Made by a program: the position numbers and the translations under genes
Origin: CAYLUN01 sp964386865
GTDB taxonomy: Bacteria > Verrucomicrobiota > Kiritimatiellia > RFP12 > UBA1067
Assembly (NCBI GenBank): GCA_964386865.1
Contig: CAYLUN010000138.1
Span: 1 to 11,408, forward strand
DNA length: 11,408 nucleotides
Direction of reading: 5' to 3'
In this document: piece by piece, positions 5,378 to 11,408 of the stretch
How the letters are laid out: each line of letters begins with the position of its first letter
Numbering within the stretch: the stretch's first letter is position 1
Notes under the pieces: model-generated
Databases searched by the model: none
What the model was told of the DNA's origin: nothing
What the model saw: only the letters and a program-made list of their open reading frames with translations

Positions 5378-7314
5378 TACTCGGCTCGGTCGAAGACGCT
5401 TAGATCCCACGTGTCCCGCCACGTCACGGTAAAGCCCTCGCCCGTGAACTGCATCGGCAGCCACGCGTAGCGGCCGTCGATCGCGTTGTCGGGCTTCCAG
5501 ATGTCGAACAGCGCGATGAAAGCGTCCTTCTTGCCTGCCACGGGCAGGATGAAGGTGCTTTGGCCGCCGAAGGTCTTGTCCGGGCCGAGGCGGTTTATCG
5601 GGTTGACGCCCGCGCACGGGTTGGCAAGTTCCGTCCATGGGCCCCAGATCGACGGCGCGACCGCCGACCGCGCCGCGTTGGGCGCCCAGCCCGTGCACCC
5701 GGAGGTGAGTAGCCAGTAGCGGCCCTGGCGCTTGCAGAGGGCCGGCGCCTCGTGCCAGCGGTGCTCGAACAGGCGCACGTATTTCCCGGCGTGGGACAGG
5801 TAGTCGTCGCTGAGCAGGGAGATGTGCAGCGTGCTGTTCTCCTCGGACGCGAAAATGTGATAGGCCTGGCCGTCGTCGTCGACAAACAGGCTCATGTCGC
5901 GGGCCATCTGCCCGCCGGCGTAGTCGCGCGCCAGAATGCAGTGCTTCGGCGTCTCCTCGTTCGGCCCGCCGCTGAACGCGCGCCCCTTCAGCTGCTCGGC
6001 CGCCTGGAGCGCGGCCTTTTGCGCGTCGGTGACGTTGAGGGGCCACGCGCCTGCGTCAGGGCGCTCCGAGCGCACGTAGGTGAACGGCCCGATCGGCTTG
6101 TCGGCCACGGCCACGCCGCTGCGCGCGGCGTTGTAGCCCTGCCCCTTGAGTTCGAGATGGAACCACATCACGTATTTGCCGGTCTTCGCGTTGTAGATCA
6201 CCTTGGGACGCTCCAGCACGCACTCCTTCGCGATTTCGCTCGCGGGATCATCGGAGACCTTCAGGGCGACGCCCTCGTCCTTCCAATTGTACAAATCGCT
6301 CGACGAGTAGACGTGCACGCCCACGTGCGCCACGTTGCCGGCCTTGCCTGCGATCTTGTGCTCGCCGTACCAGTAGTAGACGCCCTCGCGGAAGAGGATT
6401 CCACCGCCGTGCGCGTTGATGTGGACGCCTTTGTCGTCCGGCCAGACGCGGCCGTTCTCGAAGCAGAGCCGCCGCGTGCGCGGGGCGGACGGCCCGCCCA
6501 AGAACATCTCGCGGCTGGGCTCGTTGCCGTACCCGGTTTCCACGATGCGGTCGCCTGCCAGCTCGAAGCGCGCGAAGGCCGTGCTGCCGGGCGCCTCGAC
6601 CAGCCCGCGCATCGTCAGGTGGTGCACGTGCCGCTGACGCGCGTAGCCGCCCGCGTGCTCGTGCCCCGCGATCCACGCGGCCACGCAGGTGTGCGCGTCG
6701 AGCAGCTCGATGATCGCCTCCGGCTTCGCCATCCGGTGGTGCTCGGCGGCGGTCTTCAGCAGCGGGAAATGGCAGAAGCAGATCACCTTCTCGCCCGCCT
6801 GCTGCGCCTGGTCGAGCGTGTCGCGGAACCACGCGAGCTGACGCGCGCTCACGACCCCGTAGCCCGCGTCATTACCGTCCAGCACCACAAAGCGCCAGCC
6901 GTTCGCCGCGGGCACGGTGAAGGTGTAGTAGAAGCTCGCCAGGCCCAGCTTCTGCGCCACGTTGTTCGTGCCCGCGTTCAGGCAGTGGTTGCCGACCGCG
7001 TGGTACGTGGGCGCGGTCAGCCGGTTGAAGATGGAGAGGCCTTTGTCGAGATCCGCCGCCGACGCCGCGGCGTTCGTGGGGCAGCCGTCGATCAGGTCGC
7101 CGAGCTGGATCACAAAGTCAAGGCGCTGGCCATTGAAGGCCTCCACGCAACGCTCCAGTCGCTGGAGGCTGCCGCGGTAGTCGCGCGAGGCGCTGCCCTC
7201 CTTCTCGCCGTACTGGATGTCGGCCACCACGCCGAAAGCGGGCAGCCGTTCCGCCTGCGCGACGCCACACACCAGCGCCCCGAGAAGCACCCCCACCCGA
7301 CACAACCTTCTCAT
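5377..7314 (-). CDS. Secreted fusion: ADPRibase-Mn-like metallophosphoesterase plus GH43-like glycosidase
   Basis: The 645-residue product starts with a signal peptide (MRRLCRVGVLLGALVCGVAQA|E). Residues 25-265 form a calcineurin-like phosphoesterase with the metal ligands in order: D32 in ADIQYG, GDLID 72-76, GNH 108-110, H182 in CHFP and GHEH 217-220. ADIQYG, the spacing and AGHEHAGGY most resemble manganese-dependent ADP-ribose/CDP-alcohol diphosphatases. After a linker of about 20 residues, 290-645 is a five-bladed-propeller glycosidase of GH43 type: AHGGGI (301-306), YYWYGE (313-318), ERPKVIYN (368-375), EAPAL (522-526) and GGQSTF (583-588). By recollection of GH43 exo-beta-1,3-galactanases, E368, E522 (acid) and Q585 would be the active-site residues. 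I chose the ATG at 7314 because GAGGGGG lies just upstream and it opens directly into the signal peptide; a TTG at 7338 adds eight unneeded residues. It is the first gene of the coupled glycan cluster. The substrate is not determinable here. Confidence 0.88.
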   Translation of the reverse strand: MRRLCRVGVLLGALVCGVAQAERLPAFGVVADIQYGEKEGSASRDYRGSLQRLERCVEAFNGQRLDFVIQLGDLIDGCPTNAAASAADLDKGLSIFNRLTAPTYHAVGNHCLNAGTNNVAQKLGLASFYYTFTVPAANGWRFVVLDGNDAGYGVVSARQLAWFRDTLDQAQQAGEKVICFCHFPLLKTAAEHHRMAKPEAIIELLDAHTCVAAWIAGHEHAGGYARQRHVHHLTMRGLVEAPGSTAFARFELAGDRIVETGYGNEPSREMFLGGPSAPRTRRLCFENGRVWPDDKGVHINAHGGGILFREGVYYWYGEHKIAGKAGNVAHVGVHVYSSSDLYNWKDEGVALKVSDDPASEIAKECVLERPKVIYNAKTGKYVMWFHLELKGQGYNAARSGVAVADKPIGPFTYVRSERPDAGAWPLNVTDAQKAALQAAEQLKGRAFSGGPNEETPKHCILARDYAGGQMARDMSLFVDDDGQAYHIFASEENSTLHISLLSDDYLSHAGKYVRLFEHRWHEAPALCKRQGRYWLLTSGCTGWAPNAARSAVAPSIWGPWTELANPCAGVNPINRLGPDKTFGGQSTFILPVAGKKDAFIALFDIWKPDNAIDGRYAWLPMQFTGEGFTVTWRDTWDLSVFDRAE

Positions 7315-7391
7315 ACGATCCCCCTCTGTGAGCACCAACCATCAGCCGCGAGGACGCCAGCCTCCTGAAACGATCTGGCTCCCGTCCAACC

Positions 7392-7445
7392 GGTAGGGAC
7401 GGCAGCCCCTGCCGTCCGCGGACGCCGCCGGGGCGGCGCCCTACC
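7392..7445. repeat. REP-like inverted hairpin pair with GTAG feet
   Basis: GGTAGGG (7392-7398) and CCCTACC (7439-7445) are terminal inverted repeats. Inside, the left hairpin has a perfect 9-bp stem GGACGGCAG/CTGCCGTCC (7397-7405, 7409-7417) with loop CCC. The right hairpin has a perfect 7-bp stem CGCCGCC/GGCGGCG (7423-7429, 7432-7438). GCCCC at the first centre (7405-7409) is the reverse complement of GGGGC at the second (7430-7434). GTAG directly before a palindrome, with a second inverted copy, is the textbook REP/BIME layout. It lies between the acyltransferase stop and the phosphoesterase-GH43 start, upstream of that gene's ribosome binding site. Confidence 0.85.
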
Positions 7446-7484
7446 TGAACGTCCGGCCGGCTCCATTCGTCCGTCGCGCCCTGC

Positions 7485-8300
7485 TCAAGCGACGGGCATG
7501 CCCCACTCGCGGATCTTGCCCTCGATGAAGGCCACGCTCTTCTCGTGCGCCTTCTTGGCGCCGAGGTCAGGCATCAGCACCGGGCCGCAGGCGAAGCGAA
7601 TCGGCTTGGAGGGGTCGACCATGCCGAAGTCCTTGATCCATTTGCCGGTCTGGAGGAAGTCCGTGCGCACCGCGATGGGCACGACCGGCACCTTGGCCCG
7701 CTCGGCGAGTTTCGCGCCCAGCGAGTTGAACCGCTTGGCCTCAAAGACCGACTGGCGCGTACCCTGCGGGAAGAGAAGCACCGAACTGCCGTTCGCCAGC
7801 CGGAGCGCGCCCTGCTCAAGCACGGTGACGAGATCCTCGCGGGCGTTTTTGCGCGTCACCTCGATGGCGCCCACCGCGCGGTGCGCCGCGCCGACGAGCG
7901 GGATGTCGCCCAAGCTCTTCTTGACGATGATCGCCAGCTTGCCGAACGAGTTGAGCGAGGTGGGGAAGACCATGGTCTCAAGCGTGCTCATGTGGTTGGA
8001 CACATACACCACGGGCCCGCTGTAGGCGGCCCGCTGCTCGAAACCCTCGAACGTGATCGTCGCGCCCATCTTTTCGGCGAAACAGATGGACAACGAGCAG
8101 ATCTCGGCCCACGTCTCGTAGTTGAACGTGCCGCGCAGATGGTGCCACGCGCACCGGCTCACGATGCTGATGATCGTGCCGGCGTAGCGCACCGAATTGA
8201 TGCCGCTGACGCCAGCCGGCCGAGCAGGCCTATTTTCGGGCGGAGTCTCGTAACCTCCGACCGTGCGCAACAGTTCCTGAAGCTTCCTGTAGTCCGTCAT
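7485..8300 (-). CDS. PlsC-family 1-acyl-sn-glycerol-3-phosphate acyltransferase
   Basis: The 271-residue protein should transfer an acyl chain to a lysophospholipid-type acceptor at the inner membrane. The catalytic block is NHMSTLE (102-108), so the usual HxxxxD is HxxxxE (H103, E108). The acceptor-binding block FPEGTR appears as FPQGTR (177-182), and VPVVPIAVRT (204-213) is the fourth conserved block. The NHMSTLET/FPQ combination is, from memory, shared by a subgroup of bacterial PlsC-like proteins, so the enzyme is probably active rather than decayed. Residues 38-50 (RYAGTIISIVSRC) are moderately hydrophobic and could associate with the membrane. The ATG at 8300 opens MTDYRKLQELL; no Shine-Dalgarno sequence precedes it, but a strong extended -10 box lies ten bases upstream, suggesting a nearly leaderless message. 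It is transcribed in the same direction as the propeller gene before it, after a 95-nt gap. The exact acceptor is unknown. Confidence 0.88.
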   Translation of the reverse strand: MTDYRKLQELLRTVGGYETPPENRPARPAGVSGINSVRYAGTIISIVSRCAWHHLRGTFNYETWAEICSLSICFAEKMGATITFEGFEQRAAYSGPVVYVSNHMSTLETMVFPTSLNSFGKLAIIVKKSLGDIPLVGAAHRAVGAIEVTRKNAREDLVTVLEQGALRLANGSSVLLFPQGTRQSVFEAKRFNSLGAKLAERAKVPVVPIAVRTDFLQTGKWIKDFGMVDPSKPIRFACGPVLMPDLGAKKAHEKSVAFIEGKIREWGMPVA

Positions 8301-8310
8301 AGCGTGCGAG

Positions 8311-8319
8311 AGTATAGCA
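8311..8319 (-). promoter_or_regulatory. Extended -10 promoter element of the PlsC-family gene
   Basis: On the - strand the sequence reads TGCTATACT: a TG dinucleotide, one base, then TATACT (8316-8311), five of six to the -10 consensus. The hexamer at the matching -35 position (CTCCAA) is poor, as is normal for extended -10 promoters. TATACT ends ten bases before the ATG at 8300, so transcription would begin about three to five bases before the start codon. Confidence 0.55.
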
Positions 8320-8395
8320 CATCGTGGGTTGTGTTGGAGGGGAAAAATCAACGCGGTCTTGCCAGCGGAAGGGGCTCGAAGCGCACCTGTCGCCG

Positions 8396-10150
8396 TCACC
8401 GTCGCTCCACGCACCAGAGGTTCTTGTGGCCGCGCGCGTAGATGCGTCCGTTGGCGAAGGCGGGCGTCGCGCTCACCGCGTCGCCCATCGGGTTGGCGGA
8501 CAGCTCCTTGCCCTCGCGGCCCGTCGCAAAGACGCGGAACACGCCCTTGACGCGGTCGACGACATACAGCCTGTCGCCCGCGATCACCGGCGAGGCGTAG
8601 AAGCCCTCTTCGAACTCCTTGTGCCAGACCTCCTTGCCGTCCGTCAGGCCGTGGCAGCGCACCTCGCCCGCGTCGGTCACCAGGTAGATCAGGCCGTCGG
8701 CGACCACCGGGCTCGCCACGTCCGGCAAGTTGCCATCCTCCCACTCCCACAGCTTCTGCGGCGCGCCCTCGGGCGGCAGCTTGAAAGCGATCATCTTGGA
8801 GTAGCAGTTCGCGGCCAGCCAGACGTCGCCCTCCCACGCGAGCGACGGCGCGACCTCGCCCGTGACCGCCTCCACCTGCCACAGCTTCTTGCCGGTCGCC
8901 AGCTCCATGCCCCAAGTCTGCTGGCTCGCGTGAACCAACAGCACGTACTTGTCGCACGAGGGCATCAGCACCGGCGTGCTCCACGACATGCCGACTTCGC
9001 GCGGCGTCTCCCACAGCGTCTTGCCGGTGTTTTTGTCGAGCGCGAGAATCTTCGCCTTCTCCTCCTGGTCCCACTGCACGAGCAGCATCTCGCCGCAGTA
9101 GACCAGCGAGGACGCGTGGCCGTAGGTGTTCTGCGGGCGGCCCACGTACACCTGCCACACGATCTTCCCGTCGTGGTTCAGCGCCACGAGATCACCCGTG
9201 CCGAACACCGCGTAGACGCGGGCCTCGTCGCACGCGGGCGTGGAGGCCGCGAAGCCCACCTCTTCTCCCACCTCGGGCAGCGCCTCGCCCGCCTTCGCGC
9301 CGTCCGGGACGTCCGTGCTCCACAGCAGGTTTCCGGTCTCCGCGTCGTGCGCCATCACCGTCCGCGCCCGGGCGTCGCCCGCGGTCAGGAAAAGCCGCTG
9401 GCCCCACACCACGGGCGTGCTCGATCCGCCTCGCGCGAGCGCCACCTTCCACTTGATGCCCTCTCCCTTTTCGCCGTTCCAAGTCACGGGCGCGTTGGTG
9501 AAAGAGGCTCGGCCGGAGAACGTCGGCCCGCGCAGGAAGGGCCACTGGCCCTCCAGCGCCTCTGGCTTCGTCCCCTTGCGGCAGGGGCACACGTTGACCT
9601 CGCCGGGCTTGAGCGCGGGATTCGTCAGCCGCGCGCGCAACGCGCGGTCCGCGGCAGGCGCGGCGCGGCGGCCGTGACGGGCTTCAAGGGCGGCGGCGGC
9701 CAGCAGCAGGACGACGCCCGACGCCAGCACGGCCGTAACGGTGAGCCGGTCCGTGCGCGCGGGGTCGCTTTCGGCGAGGCTGCGCGGGTCGGGGATTTGC
9801 AGGCTCAGCCGCCACGCCGCGCCGAAGCAGCCCGCGGTGAGCACGAGGCCAAGGACGAGCAGCGCCATGCCGCCCTGCCGAAAGGTCAGGCTGTTGAAGT
9901 ACGCCCGACGCGCGAGCAGATCCATCTCCCGCGCGAACGTCACGGCCTGCTGATCCTGAGGCGCGGCGCGCCCGTTGGCGAGCGCCTGCGCGAGCACCTC
10001 CGAACGTACGGTCTCAGCCTGTCCCGAGCGCGTCCAGTCGGCGGCCAACAGCGCCGCCACCGTGAGGCTGAACACCAGCGCCACGAACCCGGCGCCGCGC
10101 GCGCACTGCCTCAGCGTATGATACCGCTCCGTCATCCCTTTGCACACCAT
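8396..10150 (-). CDS. PQQ-like (pyrrolo-quinoline quinone type) beta-propeller protein, membrane-anchored
   Basis: The 584-residue protein has three hydrophobic segments at about 20-37, 94-112 and 136-155, followed by a soluble domain starting with WPFLRGPTFSG (203-213). From there, blades repeat a pattern of a DxxTGxxLW-like turn and a strand: AETGNLLWSTD, NTGKTLWETP, ATGKKLWQVE and TDGKEVWHKE. This is the PQQ-like propeller found in many secreted PVC-group proteins and resembling BamB or quinoprotein dehydrogenases. No dehydrogenase cofactor or metal site is obvious, so a structural, binding or sensing role is as likely as catalysis. CPCRKG (188-193) just before the propeller holds two cysteines. 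The propeller should face the periplasm. GGAGGA lies six bases before the ATG at 10150, which settles the start over the ATG at 10135. The upstream gap (143 nt) separates it from the coiled-coil gene on the same strand. Confidence 0.82.
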   Translation of the reverse strand: MVCKGMTERYHTLRQCARGAGFVALVFSLTVAALLAADWTRSGQAETVRSEVLAQALANGRAAPQDQQAVTFAREMDLLARRAYFNSLTFRQGGMALLVLGLVLTAGCFGAAWRLSLQIPDPRSLAESDPARTDRLTVTAVLASGVVLLLAAAALEARHGRRAAPAADRALRARLTNPALKPGEVNVCPCRKGTKPEALEGQWPFLRGPTFSGRASFTNAPVTWNGEKGEGIKWKVALARGGSSTPVVWGQRLFLTAGDARARTVMAHDAETGNLLWSTDVPDGAKAGEALPEVGEEVGFAASTPACDEARVYAVFGTGDLVALNHDGKIVWQVYVGRPQNTYGHASSLVYCGEMLLVQWDQEEKAKILALDKNTGKTLWETPREVGMSWSTPVLMPSCDKYVLLVHASQQTWGMELATGKKLWQVEAVTGEVAPSLAWEGDVWLAANCYSKMIAFKLPPEGAPQKLWEWEDGNLPDVASPVVADGLIYLVTDAGEVRCHGLTDGKEVWHKEFEEGFYASPVIAGDRLYVVDRVKGVFRVFATGREGKELSANPMGDAVSATPAFANGRIYARGHKNLWCVERR

Positions 10151-10293
10151 GTCGCGTCCTCCCCCCAGTACCCGAGCCCGATCAACACGTTCACCCCAAT
10201 GGCCTCACGACACGAAGCACCCGCCCGCGTGGAGACTTTGTCATCCGTGTGTCTTCGCGCCTGTGTGTTTGAGCAAGCCTGCCCTCGTTCGCG

Positions 10294-11115
10294 TCACGGC
10301 GTTCCCGGACGCGGCCCGCCACCGCCTGACCCCACCCCGCCCCCGCCGAAGCCGGGCGGCCCGATTTGCGGCGCCGTGCTCTGGATCGCCTCCCGAATGT
10401 AGGCGACGAAGTTGGCCGCGTCAGCCCCTTCGTAGCCGGACGCGTAGGCGGCCTGTTCCAGCAGGTACGTCCGCTCCCGCTCGCACAGCGGGCCCAGTTC
10501 CGCCAGGCTCTGACGCATCTTCTCGCGGAACACGTCGTCGGCCGGCGAGCCCGGTTCGGCGCCGGCCTGCTCGCGCTGCGCCCGCACCGCGTCGAGCGCC
10601 GCGAGCGTCGCGAGCAGCTTTTCGTGGTTCTCGCGCTGGGCGTCACTCATGGCCCGCGTGTCGACCGACGCGAGAAAGCGGTGGCGAGGCTGCTCCAGCC
10701 GCGTGATGCGCTGGCGAAACTCTTCGCGCCGCCGCTCCTTCTCCTCGTATTGTGCGGGGGCATCTTTCTTCAGTTGCTCCAGGCGCTGGCGATTATCCTC
10801 ACGTCCGGGGAGCCGGGGGGCGGCCGCCTCGGGCGAGTTCCGCTTCGCGAGTTCGGCCTCGCGGTCCGCCAGTTCGCGCTCCAGCTCCGCGACGCGGCGG
10901 CGCAGCCCGTCCAGTGCGCCCCTGGACGCGCCGTTGTCGCCCGGCGCGCCCATCGGCCGCGCCTGCGGCATCTCGGGCTGGCGCGGAACCTCCGGCAGCG
11001 GCCCGGTGACCGAAACCGGCGCGAGCACGGCCTGCCGCACCCGCTCGAGCCCCGCGCCCACCACGATGAACGCCAGAAAGCAGACCGCCAGAAAACCGGA
11101 TTTTCCTCGGCTCAT
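10294..11115 (-). CDS. Membrane-anchored coiled-coil protein of unknown function with glycine-rich tail
   Basis: I do not recognise this family. The 273-residue product begins MSRGKSGFLAVCFLAFIVVG, with a positively charged start and a hydrophobic segment at about 7-23 that acts as a signal anchor or uncleaved signal. A proline-rich linker (34-60) follows. Two highly charged helical stretches, about 68-91 and 106-145, should form coiled coils (for example RVAELERELADREAELAKR). A helical region spans 155-245. The last 25 residues are glycine- and proline-rich (GFGGGGVGSGGGGPRPGTP). The start is the ATG at 11115, with GGAGGAA seven bases upstream; an in-frame GTG at 11130 lacks such a site. Most of the protein should lie outside the cytoplasm. 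It precedes the propeller gene on the same strand and could act with it, but the 143-nt gap gives no proof. Confidence 0.72.
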   Translation of the reverse strand: MSRGKSGFLAVCFLAFIVVGAGLERVRQAVLAPVSVTGPLPEVPRQPEMPQARPMGAPGDNGASRGALDGLRRRVAELERELADREAELAKRNSPEAAAPRLPGREDNRQRLEQLKKDAPAQYEEKERRREEFRQRITRLEQPRHRFLASVDTRAMSDAQRENHEKLLATLAALDAVRAQREQAGAEPGSPADDVFREKMRQSLAELGPLCERERTYLLEQAAYASGYEGADAANFVAYIREAIQSTAPQIGPPGFGGGGVGSGGGGPRPGTP

Positions 11116-11133
11116 GTTCGCTTCCTCCACCCG

Positions 11134-11157
11134 GAAAAGCTACACGACAGGCTTTTC
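11134..11157 (-). other. Hairpin in the leader between the transposase tail and the coiled-coil gene
   Basis: GAAAAGC (11134-11140) and GCTTTTC (11151-11157) form a perfect 7-bp stem with a 10-nt loop. On the - strand the stem ends in GCTTTTCC, a short T-run, 68 nt after the stop of the transposase fragment and 18 nt before the next ATG. It may be a weak terminator for the transposase gene or a structure in the leader of the coiled-coil gene. The stem is not GC-rich. Confidence 0.3.
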
Positions 11158-11224
11158 TTACGGGTGTTCAGTTTGACCCAAACCGCCGCCCGCGTCAACC
11201 GCAACCGTTTTCGCGTTTCCCCTT

Positions 11225-11408
11225 TTACGTCGTCAGCGGGAAACTCACCGCGTCCACCCGCAGCGCCCGCGCCACCCGCAGCCCGCCCCACTCGGCGAAG
11301 CGCATCTTCCGCGCGCCGTCCCTGCGTTTCGGCCCGAAGAACGGCCGATTCGCCTCGAAAACCCCGTCCACGAACGCCTTCCCGCCGACCGCCATCCCGT
11401 CCGTGAAG
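11225..11408 (-). CDS. Probable REP-associated (Y1/IS200-like, TnpA_REP) transposase, C-terminal fragment
   Basis: The frame is open from the right edge and ends at TAA (11227-11225); 60 residues are visible. It begins FTDGMAVGGKAFVDGVFEAN and continues with RPFFGPKRRDGARKMRFAEW and then GGLRVARALRVDAVS. From memory this matches the C-terminal tail of REP-associated tyrosine transposases of Kiritimatiellota and related phyla: a (Y)F(T/S)DG...VG...FV...F..NR..FGPKR..GAR segment, then a short tail ending in an R-L-R-V-like strand. The catalytic HUH motif and tyrosine would lie upstream, outside the window, so activity cannot be judged. Such enzymes are single-copy domesticated relatives of IS200/IS605 transposases that mobilise REP hairpins, and four REP-like elements lie in this window. 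The 109-nt gap to the coiled-coil gene makes them separate units. A truncated remnant cannot be excluded. Confidence 0.68.
   Translation of the reverse strand, partial: FTDGMAVGGKAFVDGVFEANRPFFGPKRRDGARKMRFAEWGGLRVARALRVDAVSFPLTT

Noticed and set aside
5752..7368. A 538-codon + strand open frame opposite the phosphoesterase-GH43 gene
   Set aside because: It is a shadow frame: no domain, no start signal, and the opposite strand holds all the conserved catalytic motifs.
10224..10275. Purine/pyrimidine stretch with GTGTGTCTTCG and GTGTGTTTG after the coiled-coil gene, possibly another dispersed repeat
   Set aside because: It resembles filler sequence I associate with this kind of genome, but there is no internal repeat or hairpin in the window to support it.
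8324..10402. A 692-codon + strand open frame opposite the PQQ-like propeller gene
   Set aside because: It reads as His/Arg/Ala-rich low-information sequence, while the - strand shows repeated propeller blades, membrane segments and a good ribosome binding site.
11170..11198. Possible promoter (TTGACG, 17 nt, CAAACT) for the coiled-coil gene on the - strand
   Set aside because: The -35 box is good but the -10 matches only three of six bases, too weak to report as a feature.
10366..11406. A 346-codon + strand open frame across the coiled-coil gene and transposase tail
   Set aside because: No recognisable domain; both - strand frames beneath it have clear protein character, and the coiled-coil gene has a strong ribosome binding site.

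Overview
The window is GC-rich and gene-dense. It carries the end of an Ech-type hydrogenase operon, secreted glycan-related enzymes, a membrane-anchored PQQ-like propeller protein and many REP-like palindromes. This mix suggests an anaerobic, polysaccharide-degrading bacterium of the PVC group, and by recollection of family members Kiritimatiellota or a relative. That assignment is inference: no rRNA or other marker gene is present.

Layout. On the + strand, positions 1-783 hold the end of an Ech-type [NiFe] hydrogenase operon: the C-terminal part of the large subunit EchE, then the two-cluster ferredoxin-like subunit EchF. A sigma70-like promoter then precedes a complete M1-family zinc aminopeptidase (929-3664). 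Everything downstream is on the - strand. Reading in the direction of transcription from the right edge, it contains: the C-terminal 60 codons of a probable REP-associated (Y1/IS200-like, TnpA_REP) transposase, cut by the window edge; a membrane-anchored coiled-coil protein of unknown function; a PQQ-like beta-propeller protein with three membrane segments; a PlsC-family acyltransferase; a secreted fusion of a Mn-dependent ADP-ribose/CDP-alcohol diphosphatase-like phosphoesterase with a GH43-like glycosidase; a BNR/sialidase-fold protein whose start overlaps the fusion's stop codon by one base (TAATG); and a short relic matching the C-terminus of a xylanase-like glycoside hydrolase.

How the genes work together. 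The Ech subunits belong to a membrane hydrogenase that couples ferredoxin oxidation to H2 release and ion pumping, as in fermenters. The phosphoesterase-GH43, sialidase-fold and xylanase-like genes form a small co-directional glycan cluster, with the first two translationally coupled. The acyltransferase, propeller protein and coiled-coil protein look like independent housekeeping or envelope genes.

Repeats. Four elements, at about 2961-3027, 3696-3790, 5238-5325 and 7392-7445, are pairs of inverted hairpins. In three of them the two loops are reverse complements of each other (TTCA/TGAA, ACGGAG/CTCCGT, GCCCC/GGGGC). One has the 5' GTAG foot typical of REP sequences. Two lie in frame inside genes: one in the aminopeptidase C-terminal domain, one in the N-terminal region of the sialidase-fold protein. 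Together with the transposase tail at the right edge, this looks like an active or recently active REP/RAYT-type system that also adds peptide segments to proteins.

No gene-free stretch exceeds 300 bases. The gaps are 784-928 (promoter), 3665-3903 (REP pair and a hairpin), 7315-7484 (REP pair), 8301-8395 (promoter), 10151-10293 (nothing convincing beyond the ribosome binding site of the propeller gene) and 11116-11224 (ribosome binding site and a hairpin). I saw no tRNA, rRNA, CRISPR array or replication origin.
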